A stretch of DNA of 64,000 nucleotides, taken from the NCBI GenBank assembly GCA_009103225.1, contig RHPI01003389.1, forward strand, positions 687,559 to 751,558. The letters are read 5' to 3'. Each line of letters opens with the position of its first letter. Position 1 is the stretch's first letter. The notes below the pieces were generated by a model that was not told the origin of the DNA, ran no database searches, and was given only the letters and a program-made list of their open reading frames with translations. This stretch comes from Chlorokybus atmophyticus (lineage: Eukaryota; Streptophyta; Chlorokybophyceae; Chlorokybales; Chlorokybaceae). A program made the translations under genes and the position numbers. Of this stretch, positions 41,816-54,289 are shown one piece after another.

Positions 41816-42342
41816 CTAGTCGGAATGTGGTTCATAGTTTGCCATCTCTGCAGTATACCTCTCCTTGTCCTTCTCAGCTTTCTGGACGTACGGCTGCATA
41901 ACCAATGTTGTCAGTACAGTGCTCAGACAATCCACAACGCAGCTTGTGGCTTGTCACACAAAGTCGCCACGTTAGCAACGATATGTGGTTCCCGTTACAT
42001 GCAGCCCGCGCAAGACACATACTACAGTATAATGCAAGCAACCAGCAGTCTCAAAACAAGACCCCATGCTGTGCGACAACAACACAAGACGTCTGTGACA
42101 TCGTGACATGGCAACTTGCGTACACATCTTGACAACAGCTACCCGCTTACCCGCTTCTCTTTGTCGGACATGCTGCTCCACTCCTGTCCAAGGATCTTCC
42201 CAATCTCGCCGAAGCTCACGTCAGGGTTCTCTGCCTTGATGTCCTCCCGGCGGTCTTTGCAGAAGAACATGTAGGGGGCCAGAGGGCGTTTTGGTGCATT
42301 GGGGTCCTTCTTCTTCTTGTCCTTGCGTGCTGCCTTAGGCAT
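41816..42342 (-). CDS. Small HMG-box protein (NHP6/HMGB type), complete
   Basis: Two exons, 42342-42151 and 41893-41816, encode 89 residues, essentially a single HMG box with a basic N-terminal tail (KAARKDKKKKDPNAPKRP). The box shows PLAPYMFFCKDRR, FGEIGKILGQEW and, across the intron, DKEKR-PYVQKAEKDKERY. The length fits yeast NHP6-type proteins rather than longer plant HMGBs with acidic tails; no acidic tail is present. Such proteins bend DNA and assist chromatin factors such as FACT. The ATG at 42342 was chosen because it begins the basic tail; the upstream in-frame sequence is unrelated. It ends in TAG. Confidence 0.93.
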
Positions 42343-44769
42343 GGCTGCTGTGCAGAGGAGCGCTCGCGCTGCACCTGTCGCTGATGCTGTTAGAGCTGCT
42401 TGCACCTCCACAACTCCGCAAGCGAACCTCCCGCACGTACAGCCCCAAGTCACGCGACGAGAGCCAAACCAGCCTTCAGCCCGAGCGCTGCTGCCTGTGT
42501 ACACTGACAAACCCTCGCAAAGCCTCCACCGCACACCCGCCTGCCCTTGCCGAAACCCTAGCCAACGAGATCGCCCCGCCGCCCTTCACCCCCGCCTACG
42601 CCCCCCACCAGGCCAGCACAACGCCACACTTTTCAAACAAACACCACCAGCGCGCGCAGCAGGGCCGAAAATTCTACTTACGCCTAACCACGCTAGGCAC
42701 AGCTTCCCCCCGCCCAGCCCAGGCAAGGCGACCCCCAAGCTTTTAGCGGGCGGGGCGGAGAGCAGCAAAGCCAGCAGCAGCAGCAGATCTTAACGCGTTT
42801 TGCGGGGGCGGGGTTGCAGGCAGTTTGGGTGCAGCGGGGAGGGGCGTGTTCGGTACGAATTGCCTGTGCGGGCCCCGCAGGCGATCTGCCTCTTGCTTGT
42901 AACTAGATACGGCTCCTGGCGTGTTTTGATGACGATACGCGGCGTCACCTAAACGTCACGTGACTTAACCAGTTTGAAAATGCGTGCAGTTTGAAACTGG
43001 TTGGGCGCAACGACATTGCCGCGCAAACTTTTCGCGTCCAGCGGCGTCGGCACGGTGCCAGCTGCTTTCCAGACTCGGACGCAACAGGCCGGCGCTGAGT
43101 TCCTATGGCGCTCTATCCTACATATAAGCATATCGCATTGGCTTTGAGCTTGAACATCATCATAAAGAATGTGTGTTCCGCGCTATCAGTGCCTCCATTA
43201 TACAAATATGCATACATAACATACAAGAGTTGCGGTAAAGCAAACTTTGAGATTGATTACAGTGCAAATGCAACTATAAATAACAATCAGCAAACAACAA
43301 GCTAGCAATTTCAGTGGGGGCCAAGACAGGTTTTATCGCAAGTACTACAATTGGACTTAGCGACCCTCAGGCAACAGGGTGGGTGTGGGCGCAAGGGCAT
43401 GGAGATAACAAGCATGGGAACCACCTGGCAAAGCGGAGGAGGCGGGCAGAGGGAGAGGTTAGCCCCGGGCAAAGTAGGCGGCAGCATGCATGACGCTGAC
43501 TTGACGACGCTGACGACAACTGCTTGGCCCCGCCTCAGCCTGCAGCGCACGAGGTCTTAAGGAGCGTTCTTTTGGGTCTTACACCGCCTGGCGCTGCATA
43601 CCCTGCAGCTCATTTGCGCATAGCATGGCATTTGTGAGTCAGCATAGGCTGCCGTTAGGCAAGATAGCCGTTAAGCTAGGGTTAGGGCAGGGTTAGGCTC
43701 AGGTCAGGGTGCCACATCTGCATGGCAATGCTTTAGTAGTCAGTGCATGCATAATGCATGAGCTGTAACAGCCGCTAGTGCATGCACACTAATTACACAC
43801 ATTAGCATGAGCAGCACAGAGTGCCATGAATGTAATTGCAGGACAGTATACGAAGCAGAAAGCAAAATGTGACGTACATGACGTACATATGTATCATGTA
43901 CATATGCAATCTAACCATACAAGTATGCACAGCACACACACGCAGAATAGCAAACCAGCAAAGCAAACAATAATCTACCCACAGGGCCAAAGCTACACCG
44001 GTGTAATACGATGTGTATGTGTCTATGTGCGTGCAAGGCGGGCAAGCATGCACAGTAGGTAGTGTCAAGTTTGGGCTTGGCAACGTTTGCATGCCTATAG
44101 TGGCATTGAAAATGATAATTATTTTCAATAGTTTATTGTGCAATGCACTCACTTAACAAGTCGTACATAATGTATGTAATGTCGAATATGTAGAGTACTA
44201 GCATTGCATGGTAGTTTGATTATGTTGTATTCGCATTATACGTATATAACATGAACTGCAAAACACGTTGTACGTATCGTGCAATCATACATTAAAACAT
44301 GATGTTGATATAAACTGGCATAAAACTTGCAAAGTTTACGAAAGTCAAGAGCAACTTCATCATGAAGTGTTTCTGCAGCACAAGTGTGCACACCAACGCC
44401 GTGTATTCAGAATACAAGATCATAAAATGTTAGCTGCACTATACCAACGGAGCCTTTGAAATATTACAAACGACGTTTAAGCCGATGACATAGAGGGCCT
44501 TATGCACCAGCCATAACGGCTTAATGTACATATGGTTATAGGATATGTAGCTCTTTGGATGACGGCAACTTCAGAGCCTTATGATTATGCGCCGTGTGAC
44601 ATTAAGCCCATCAATGGTATATATCATCTACCCCAAGATGCCACGCTTAATAATAATAATAATACAAGGATGATGCATTGCCACGTATGGGACCCGCAAG
44701 TTGTAGTTGTTGTTTTATCAAGTATCATCACTAACATTATAAACAGCGCATGGTCTGTCTGTATGTTCG
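42343..44769. other. Intergenic, no gene recognised
   Basis: 42.35-42.9 kb is GC-rich and is probably the promoter and 5' untranslated region of the HMG gene. From 43.1 kb on there are only short frames. TTAGGGTTAGGGCAGGGTTAGG-like sequence near 43675-43700 is noted under rejected items. Confidence 0.45.
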
Positions 44770-44793
44770 TTCGGCCGCCACGTGGCGGCCGAA
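44770..44793. repeat. Perfect 24-bp palindrome
   Basis: TTCGGCCGCCAC is followed directly by its exact reverse complement. Other inverted repeats lie close by: GACCGTCCGATC with GATCGGACGGCC (44968-45013), and GATTGCATTGGGG with CCCCAATGCAAT (44870-44918). This suggests a small palindromic mobile element. Confidence 0.75.
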
Positions 44794-45208
44794 ATTTATG
44801 AATGTCGGCCATATTGCCTTGTGGCACTGCCGAAACTGTGCGGCAAGTTGGCCAGTATATTAATCGAATAGATTGCATTGGGGGACACCACCGTCGCGAT
44901 CGGGGGCCCCAATGCAATGCAAAAGAAATGGCGACCTTATGCGCCTCAATAGTCGCATAAAGTCGCCGACCGTCCGATCAAGCTAATAAGTGGTTTGGTC
45001 GATCGGACGGCCAGTGGTTGCTGCCGCGCGATTTGCAATACATGACGCGGCAACGAGTATACCGCTGCGCCGCCAACGTCACATCACGCAGCAGGCAGCA
45101 GTTGCGGCAGTTGCAAGCTGGCGGTAGCGGCGGCGGCGGCGGCGGCGGCCAGTAGGGAAAAAGCGGCGACAGCACTCAGTCACCCTGCGCCCGCCCTCAC
45201 CTTCTCTT

Positions 45209-45735
45209 GGTAAGCGCTCAGCTTGCATGCTTTACTTTAAGTCCGCCCCCCAAGCACTCACTACAAGCACTCACTCAAGCACTCACTACCTCATACACAG
45301 GCGCTGCCAGCAGCAAGGCCACAGCGGCGGCAGCACTCAGCTATCCCCTGTGCCCCAACCTTCTCTTGGTAAGCGCTCAGCTTGCATGCTTTACTTTAAG
45401 TCCGCCCCCCACTGGCTTGGTCAAGCACTCACTACCTTACACACAGGCGCTGCCAGCAGCAAGGCCACACAGGCGGCAGCACTCAGCTATCTCCTGCGCC
45501 CCCACCTTCTCTTGGTAAGCTCGCTCAGCTGGCATGCTTTACAAGCCCGCCCCCCCATCTGTTCAAGCCCGTACTACCTCACACACAGGTGGCAGCCACT
45601 ACCAGCAGCAAGGCCACAGCTGCGGCAGCACTCAGCCATTCTCTGCGCCCGCCCCCACCTTCTTTTGGTGAGTGAGAGCTTGCTCAGCTTGCATGTATGT
45701 CTGCACTCACCCCACTACCTGCCCGTTCACCTGGC
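45209..45735 (+). repeat. Minisatellite of about 150-bp units carrying splice-site-like ends
   Basis: Four units (GT sites at about 45210, 45369, 45515 and 45668) each contain TTCTCTTG followed by GTAAGC or GTGAGT. An intron-like part with GCTTGCATG follows, then ACACAG and an exon-like part starting GCGCTGCCAGCAGCAAGGCC. The exon-like parts stay open in one frame (AASSKATAAAALSY). The array runs into an N gap. No protein family was recognised. Confidence 0.65.
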
Positions 45736-45757
45736 CATGTGTGTGCAGTGGACATAC

Positions 45758-45921
45758 NNNNNNNNNNNNNNNNNNNNNNNNNNNNNNNNNNNNNNNNNNN
45801 NNNNNNNNNNNNNNNNNNNNNNNNNNNNNNNNNNNNNNNNNNNNNNNNNNNNNNNNNNNNNNNNNNNNNNNNNNNNNNNNNNNNNNNNNNNNNNNNNNNN
45901 NNNNNNNNNNNNNNNNNNNNN
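45758..45921. other. Assembly gap (164 N) followed by poly-C
   Basis: N run, then 22 C. Sequence on the two sides should not be assumed contiguous at the exact distance shown. Confidence 0.98.
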
Positions 45922-46079
45922 CCCCCCCCCCCCCCCCCCCCCCGCTTTCTCAGTCGGACGCTGCACTTGCTGGCCACCTCAACGCTCTGCACTCTCCCTT
46001 CCTCTGGCCACATTGTATGTAGGAGGTAGCATGTTGTGATGTTATTGTATTGTATTGTGGAAAGCCGTATGTATGTATA

Positions 46080-46308
46080 TGGTGAAAGGTGATAGTTGTA
46101 TGCATGTTAAGTTGCTGCGCATTGTATGCTTGAGATTAGCTTATCATATCAACAATTTTGGTCTGACCAAGCAGTTTGTAATGTTAGTGAGTGAGCTAGC
46201 TGTTTGCATAGTTGGTGGAAGGTGATAGTTGTATGAATGTGCAAGTTGTTCATCATATGCTTGGGAGTAGCTTTGCATATCGGGAAATGCTGTCTCACCA
46301 AGTATTAT
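46080..46308. repeat. Direct repeat, about 95 bp, two copies
   Basis: GGTGATAGTTGTATG(C/A)ATGT followed by similar sequence (CATATGCTTG/CATTGTATGCTTG, then a TCTGACCAAG/TCTCACCAAG box) occurs at about 46086 and 46220. The second copy ends directly before the start codon of the CCCH gene. Confidence 0.55.
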
Positions 46309-46319
46309 GTGCAGTGTCA

Positions 46320-47118
46320 ATGAGTGAGCCAGTGTCAGTGCATGCCGAGCCAAGCAAGACATTTGACAGTGACAGTGACTCAGACATTGATCTTGAGAAG
46401 GTAGCTTGCATATGTACAATGTATGCGTGTACACATTTTTTTGCAGCAACTGAACAATGTTCTTGGTGTGCAGTATTCAGAGACAGATTTGCAAGATTTG
46501 AGAAAGTCGGGCTTGCTGACTCAACGACAAGAGGAGAAGGCCGCGGCTTTGGCTTTGTGTTTACATCGACAGTGTGTGGAGTTGCCTCAACTATTTGCTC
46601 AGTGTCCTCCTTCTCAAACATCTGCGCCGGTGGGTCCGTCCCGCGATGAGCTGTTTCGAGCAGTGAAATGCTTGAATGTGGTGTGCAAAAAGTTGAGGCA
46701 TGATAATGGGAGGTTGGAAGGGTTGTTGGAAGCTTCAGTCAGTCGTGAGCATAAGTACTTGCAAACCATACAAGAACAAGAGTCTGTTTCTCATCGACGC
46801 ATGCTGGCTTTACGTGAACGGAGTGAGAAGTTGGCATTAGAAGTTCAAGGACTTGATGTAGCACTTGCCAAAGCTTCAGCAGATAGTGACAAGTATCGTG
46901 TTGAAGCAGGGTTGTATAATAAGTGGCTTGATGATACACGCTTTGAAGAACAGATTATGTATCGTAAACGCAAGAAGTGGTTGGATGATAGTGCGATAGT
47001 AGAAAAGAAGAATGCAGAGCTTGCCGAAGGTGTAAAGCGTGCATTCCTTTGTATATATCATAATTTGTTTGGAGGTTGTCAGTACGGTAGCAAGTGTAAA
47101 GGAGTACATATAGATTGA
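46320..47118 (+). CDS. Coiled-coil protein with C-terminal CCCH zinc finger
   Basis: Two exons, 46320-46400 and 46447-47118, encode 250 residues. The N-terminus is acidic (DSDSDSDIDLEK). The middle is predicted helical/coiled coil with many Glu, Lys and Leu (about residues 90-220). The last 25 residues hold C-x8-C-x5-C-x3-H (CIYHNLFGGC, YGSKCKGVH), the classic CCCH RNA-binding finger. The 46-bp intron is very short. The gene lies 94 bp upstream of the Helitron replicase, on the same strand. It may be the first gene of that element or a host gene beside it. No named family was recognised. Confidence 0.7.
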
Positions 47119-47211
47119 GTAATGAGTTGCTGTGTCAAAGCTGTTGATTGATTTGCTCTACATCAGTAACTCATACATGTATATATGCAGGTGATTATGC
47201 ACACTTGATTA

Positions 47212-49674
47212 ATGGCTGATGACGATGAGAGTGAGCGTTGCAAGCACGCCAGAGCAGCTCAACGACGTCAGCGACGCCTGGACGAGAACACTGAGCAACG
47301 AGACGCACGATTAAGGCGGCGTCGTGAGCAATATAAAAATACATGTGCTAAAAAGAGATTGCAGCAGCAAGAACTTCAGCAACAACGAGACCACCCACCA
47401 TCAAGAGGATTGCAGTTGCAAGAGCAACCAGCTGAGCGAGAAGTTGACAATTACGTGACGGATACACGCACCTCGCAATACCTCAACACTGCTCCTATCA
47501 CACCCAGTGTGGTTCAAGAAGGAGAACAGCCACAACCTGTGCAGCATGTTGCTGTACACGCTGATGAAGCGTCTTACAACAAGCAACCACATCATGTTGA
47601 TGCACCATCCCAGCCGCATGCATTGCTCGCTAATATGGCGACATTGAGCGCACATGTTGCTCAGGCTGTACAGCAGATGGAGACAGACAAAGAGATAAGG
47701 CGGCGGGCTTTCGACGAACACTTGGCCTCAATGCTCAATCCGTTACAGCGTGAGGCATATTGCTACATGCGCACGTGCGGATATACGGTACAAGATGCGT
47801 ACGATGCAGTCAAGAATATGCCGGATCCCACACAACATGAAGGGTTGCCGCATTCGAGCCTGCAACAAGAACGAAATGAAGTGCCCACCTTGCAACCGGA
47901 TCTCGAGAGAGATAGGCAGCACGAGCAGCAACCTGGCAATATTGATGAGGCGGGGGGGGGGGGNTGCACACGGATGCGGTATCACATGCGCATACTTTAA
48001 GGTCGGTTAGTGAAGCAAAATTGCAAGCACGGCTACAGCAACAGGCATCCCAACTGCGGCGGGCAGAAGCAGCAAGTCAAAAGCGGCATAGGCGGACAGG
48101 ACGACGAAAGCAACGCGCAATGGTCGGTCGCCAAGCATCGCAACGCCAACTGCTGCTGGACAAAAAAATGATGTACAATGCGGAGGCCGAACGCACCGCG
48201 AGACTCCGTGCGCAACACACGCCAAACGCGCAACAGCGACAGCGCGAGGCGGATGCCGAACGCATGGCCACGCGACGTGCTGAAGAGACTCCAGGGACAC
48301 GGCATGAACGACTACTGTCGATGGCACAGCGCACCTCTCAGCAACGCGCAGACGAAACCCCAATAACGCATCAGCAACGCTTGGATTCTGATGCGGCTGC
48401 ACATGCCGCCGTGCGCGAACAGCAAACTCCAAACACGAGAGCTGCAGTAAGAGAAGCAGATGCAATTGTCCGACAAACATTGCGTTTTGATCCGGTTGTG
48501 ACGCGCAATTCAGCACGCCGAGCTACGTTCACGGAAGCGGACCTGCCGCCCAATGAACGCAGCAACCTGGGCGAGCGCATGACATGCGCAGAGTGTCATG
48601 CAATTGTTTGGAAAGGCGAACAGGTGAAGCAGGGCGGCGGCTTCTCAATATGTTGCCAAAAGGGGAAAGTGGATTTGCTGTCGCATTTTCCTCCTGAACC
48701 ACGTTTTTCAGACCCATTGCACAACCTATTTGTGGGTCAAGACCATGTCGCCAAAGCCTTTCGAGCGAACTCGCGGAAATACAACAGCAACCTGTCTATG
48801 GCAAGCCTGTATCACAAGGTAACCCAGTCTGTGTATGCGACGTTAGCTATTTGTTAAGCAGTGCTTTATGCATTTGACTTACACACAACTATGTTTTTGC
48901 CATAGGAAACACGCCCTGCTGGCGAGGGCGGTGTATCGGCCTTCACTGTTGAGGGGGCTTTATATCATCGCATGGGCCCGCTACGAGCAGACGCGGATCA
49001 ATCACCCGCTTTTGCACAGCTGTACATACTCGATCCCGATGATGCCGTCAACCGGCGCAGCTCGCGTTTGGGTGCAGCATGCTCCCGCGATGTATTGGAC
49101 GGACTGCATCGCATGTTGCGGGAGGAAAATACTTACGTCTTTGAGTTCATGCAGCTTATGGACATACCTGAAGGAGATGTCGCCGATTATCGGTTAATTA
49201 TCCGAACAGATGGTGTACCTGACAAGCGGCGTTACAATGCACCGACCGCAAATGAAGGGTTGGCAATGTTCATGCCGGACAACCCTGACGAGCAGCATAA
49301 CCGACACGAGATCAACATTCGACGACGGGTAACGCAATTATAAACAACGCAATAATGATCCATGATGATGACGTGGTTGCAGTAAGCATTTTGATCTCAT
49401 AATAATGCATCTGTGATACGGGGGGGAGCGATAGAGCGTATCAGCAACCTCAACGGCGCGTATGATCCGCTGCACTTCGTGCTATTTTACCCGTTTGGGG
49501 GAACGGGATGGCATGACGATATCCCTTTGCGCGGTGGTGTTCGTCGCGAAGGCCGTCAACGGCGCACTGCACGCGAGGAGTGTGAAAACAATCTCGATGA
49601 AGAGGAGCCCAGCAGAGGAGCAAAGCGCAACTTTGTTACCGCTCGCGAATACGCAGCTTTCATGATGATGGTAC

Positions 49675-49711
<37 letters not shown>

Positions 49712-52700
49712 TCTCATTTAATCACTTGAGACTCATTTGTCAATTTGCGTAAAATGTTTGTTTCTCAGGCATTACCTTAACGTCGTGCTTAATATGGCAG
49801 GATCGCGATGCCAGCGTGTGGAGTGCGCAATTTACGTGAGGGCGTCGATTATATGAAGAGTACACTGTGTCTGCTTATGCGAAAGTAGAGGCGCAACATT
49901 TCGCGTGGGTACGAACCCATCAGAAGCAACTGCGCGCTAATCTATACAAAGGCATGTTATTGAGGGATAAGCTATAACAAATAATGACGACACAACTACT
50001 CATGAGCGTTACATAAGCCATAAATGTACTGTCAGGTGTGCGTGATGCGGTAGCCGCAGACGACGGTTTGCAAGGACAAGATATGGGACGCCGGATTGTG
50101 TTACCATCAACATCTATTGGTACACCGCGACACATGACACAGTTGTATCAGGATGCCATGGCAATCGTAAGAAAGCTTGGAGTGCCAGATGTGTTCATTA
50201 CGTTCACGTGCAACCCGAAGTGGACGGAGATACAAGAAGCATTGTTAGAAGGGCAGACGGCCAACGATCGACCTGATATTGTGGCACGCGTGTTTCATAT
50301 GAAGCTGGCAGAAATGCGAGACGACCTGGTGATACATTCGCGTTTGGGCAAGGTCGCTGGTATCATCTATACTATTGAGTGGCAAAAAAGGTGAGTGGGT
50401 TGAACAGTAAATTGATTACGAATTGAACACTTACGTATATATAATGAATAATGCAATACTTACTATATGGTCACGTGCAGGGGGCTGCCGCATGCACACA
50501 TTCTTATCGTGTTGGCCGCAAGAGATAAACCCAAAACAACGGATGATTACGACAACATCGTGTGCGCAGAGCTGCCCGACGCAAAAGATGAGCCAGAGCT
50601 GTATAACATCGTCACCAACTTAATGGTGCACGGCCCTTGCGGTGTGCGAAATCCGAAAAGCCCCTGCATGGATCAAGAGAAGAAGATCTGCACGAAAAAG
50701 TACCCAAAGCAGTTTCAAGCCATTACGACAGACAGCACCGGATCATACCCTGTGTACCGGCGACGCGAAGACGGCCGCACCTTCGTCAAGAGAGTGGGCG
50801 GAAACGAAGTAGTGCTGACGAACATCGATGTAGTACCGTACAACAAGTTCCTGACGCTCAAGTATAACGCCCACATCAACGTCGAGATCTGTTCTTCTGT
50901 GTCCTCCGTCAAGTACCTGTACAAGTACGTATATAAGGGACATGATCGCGCTATGGTGGATGTTGTACCCGCCTCGGACGCTGACACTGAGGTGCAGCCG
51001 CTCATTGACGAGATCAAGCGACATTTAGACGGCCGTTATGTGTCTTCAAGCACAGCTTGCTGGCGCATAAACTGCTTTGAGATCCATCGTGAGCTTCCAA
51101 ATGTTGAGCGGCTGGCCGTGCACTTGCCAGATCAGCAGACTGTGTATTACGACGAGGACACGCCACTCGCGGACGTGGTTGAAAGAGGTGCGCCGACCAC
51201 GCTCACACAATGGTTTGAGCTCAATCGGAAGGCCGAAGCTCAATGGAGGACGGAGTTGGCAACCGCTCCTGCTGCCGAAAAGCCCATCGCGCTATCCACG
51301 TTGTATCAAGACGTCCCATCCATTGCGCGATGGTACAAAAAGGAATGGACTTTACGCAGGAAGAATCGGCGGTTTCTTGCTATTGGACGCATGTATTACG
51401 TTGCTCCCAAAGACGGCGAGAAGTTTTATCTGCGTATGCTTTTACATAACGTACCAGGGGCTACCAGTTTTGCGCGCTTGCGCACGACATACGAAGGGAC
51501 GGAGGAGCGCGTACACGATACGTTCAAAGACGCTTGCGTAGCGCGGGGATTGCTGCAAGAAGACAACGAATGGGAGCTGGCAATCGGCGAAGCTGCCGTT
51601 GTAAGCACACATTACAATAAGCCAACTCTTTTACGCATATTGATAGCCTGATAAGCGTATCGTATCGCAGTCGGAAACAGGGCGGCAGCTTCGTGCGATG
51701 TTTGCGATAATCCTAATCTATAACGAGGTTGCGGGTCCGCTTGCGCTGTGGAACAAGTTTTTGGAGCAATTTACGGATGATTTCACATATTGCCGGCGAC
51801 AGGTACATACAATATTCAATTGCAGTATTACAAAGAGCACTGGTGCACAAGCAAAGCATATATATTCTTGATGTTTACAAGTGCTACGTATGCAGTTGGA
51901 CCCCACCGCAACGCTAAATCAGCGCGACATTGATGACGCATTGTATGATGTGAGAGGTCTGCTGCAACAGCATGGGAAAGGCTTAGAGGATTTTGAGCTG
52001 CCCCTACCTCAAGCTGCGCCAACAGACTTCACCTCACCGTTGGTTGAAGAGGAGCTGAATGCATATGATCAGGATGCGATGAGGCAGCGGGTGCAGGTTA
52101 ATGTACCATAGCTGAATGCACAACAGCGCGCAGCTTACGACACCGTTGTTTAAGCAATTGAAAGACCTCGATCGGATTCGGATGCAACCTTCTTTATTGA
52201 CGGTCTTGGGGGTGCTGGCAAGACGTTCCTCTACAACACCCTGCTTGCCTATGTTCGGAGCGGACAACGTGTTGCAATTGCTGTTGCGTCGTCCGGCATT
52301 GCGGCATTGCTACTGGAAGGTAATTCAGGCAATGTGGCAACATTGTAATAGGAACAAGATATATAATTTGAGCTTCATCAGGCTCATGGCTGTTATGGTT
52401 GTGCAGGTGGAAAGACAGCTCATTCCAGATTCAAAATCCCCATCGCTGGGCTGTGTGCAACCTCAACTTGCAACATCTCAAGAGGCAGCTCTTTGGCAAA
52501 GCTGATGATTGCCACGAAGCTGATTGTCTGGGATGAAGCTCCGATGATGAACAAGCTCTGCTTTGAGGCAGTTGATAGGACATTGCGCGATATCATGAGC
52601 ATGGTGTATCCGGGAGCAAAAAATCTGCTATTTGGGGGCAAAGTGGTTGTGTTGGGAGGCGACTTCCGACAAATCTTACCAGTTGTGCCACGTGGAACAC

Positions 52701-53772
52701 GTTCGGAAATCGTGCACGCCAGTTTGAAGTACTCCACAATGTGGAGCCAGATTAAAGTGATGAAGCTTCACATCAACATGCGTGTGCAGACGCTACAAGC
52801 TGCAGGAGAATCTGGGGTAGAGCAGCAAGCTTTCAGCGATTTTTTGCAGCGCATCGGCGACGGTCGTGAGCAAGTGTTTTCTGACATAGGGGAAGAGATG
52901 GTGCGCCTGGATGCCGATCTGTGCTGTGAAGCTGGCAATCTTGAAGGCTTAATTGAAGACATGTACGGTGAGCTGCGCAACCAGCCCACACCAGAAGCTC
53001 TGGCCAAATACGTCATCAACCGTGCAATCCTCACCCCAAAAAATGTAACCGTTGACGAGATCAACGTGGTAATGATGGCGCGTTTCAGCGATGGTACGTA
53101 TCAATGAGCATCACTAACATATATCTGCATTCAATGTGAACATCACGAATATACTTCAAGCGTGCTACTGACACGTGACAATACATATATGCAGATGAGG
53201 AGAGAGTATACCGCAGTGCTGATTCTGTGCCACCAGAGGAGCAAGTAAACCATTACCCCATTGAGTATCTTAACAGAATCATGGTGTCTGGCTTACCTCC
53301 ACATGAACTCCGTCTCAAGATTGGCAGCCCGGTCATGTTGCTGCGAAATTTGAGTGATGGGCTGGCAAATGGGACACGTCTCATTTGCAAAGGCCTCATG
53401 CAGCATGTGATTGATGCGGAAGTTGCTACGGGTCCAGCCAAAGGCAGAAGAGTGTTCATTCCCCGCCTGATGATCACGCCCTCCAATGTCGAGGGTATGC
53501 CTTTTACGCTGAGGCGTAGACAATTCCCGATACGCGCAGCTTTCGCCATGACAATCAACAAGTCTCAAGGCCAAACCTTACGCAAGGTGGGAGTCTACCT
53601 GCCTGAGCCTGTATTCACACATGGGCAACTGTACGTGGCGTTGTCGCGCGTTGGTGGCAGAGCGGGAGTGCGTGTACTGGCCACCAGTAATGTGCAACAA
53701 AAGAGAGGCGAACCCGCAGTGGTGTACACAAAGAACGTTGTGTACACAGAGGTTCTGTCTCGCGATGGTTGA
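47212..53772 (+). pseudogene. Helitron RepHel protein (HUH Rep plus PIF1-like helicase)
   Basis: The N-terminal part holds STPR-type 23-residue repeats (T-P at 48219 and every 69 bp to about 48430). A zinc-like part (MTCAECHAIVWKGE, then CCQKGK) is followed by the Helitron_like_N region (YDPLHFVLFYPFG, then FITFTCNPKWTEI). The HUH motif PHAHIL lies near 50487 and the two-tyrosine motif YLYKYVYKG near 50915. The helicase shows Walker A GLGGAGKTF (about 52203), Walker B WDEAPM (about 52530), GGDFRQILPVV and INKSQGQT (about 53555). Lesions are a homopolymer/ambiguous base at 47952-47964 that shifts frame, TGA at 49837-49839, TAG at 52109-52111 and TAA at 52151-52153. At least nine introns are needed. 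It ends with TGA at 53772. Confidence 0.85.
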
Positions 53773-54057
53773 GTTGGATACGTGTATAGATGTAGAAAAC
53801 GATGTAAAGATGTATTTGTCTCAATGCACATTTGTGGTACATGATGTATGCATGCAGACATCAACTACAAACCTAATTTATCAATCAAAAAAGACGTGAA
53901 ACAAGGATAAAAGCCGCGTATATATAAATCATCAGCCTTGAAGGTACATTATGATTATATCGTGTATTGTTACGCTTTGTTATGCTAAATTGTCATTGAC
54001 ATAACACATATATTAACATGATAATGCGCAACAATTGCTGATGCATGTCATGGACCA

Positions 54058-54129
54058 CAAAAGGACGCATCATGCATAGCATGATATATGTCCTTTTACC
54101 CGTGGTTGTGCCACGGGTCAACGCACTAG
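54058..54129 (+). repeat. Helitron 3' terminal hairpins and CTAG end
   Basis: A longer imperfect hairpin (AAAAGGAC...GTCCTTTT, about 54059-54096) is followed at once by the terminal 8-bp-stem hairpin and CTAG. The terminal hairpin acts as the rolling-circle stop signal in this transposon class. Confidence 0.8.
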
Positions 54130-54289
54130 TGCATTGAAAACCTGGCACACGTTGATGGCATGTGCTCTTAACTGAAAACCCTGCAAGGGCAATGCCGTTG
54201 TGCATAATGGTAATTGCACATACAAAATGGCTGGCATGTTTATGGCTGACGGACATTGACATGTGAAGTTATGCAGCAGTTCAGGCAGT

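Larger units (their letters stand above)
47212..54129 (+). mobile_element. Helitron rolling-circle transposon; 5' end not located
   Basis: It encodes a Rep-helicase gene and ends in a Helitron-type 3' terminus: an 8-bp hairpin (ACCCGTGG, 5-base loop, CCACGGGT, 54098-54118), 7 bases, then CTAG at 54126-54129 followed by T. Helitrons insert between A and T and end in CTRR, which fits. The listed start is the replicase ATG. The true 5' TC end lies further upstream, possibly beyond the CCCH gene or in the gap. Confidence 0.82.

Noticed and set aside
43672-43705. TTAGGG-like repeats (GTTAGGGCAGGGTTAGG), and TAACCCTAACCC at 22388
   Set aside because: Only two or three irregular copies in the middle of a window with genes on both sides; not a telomere tract.
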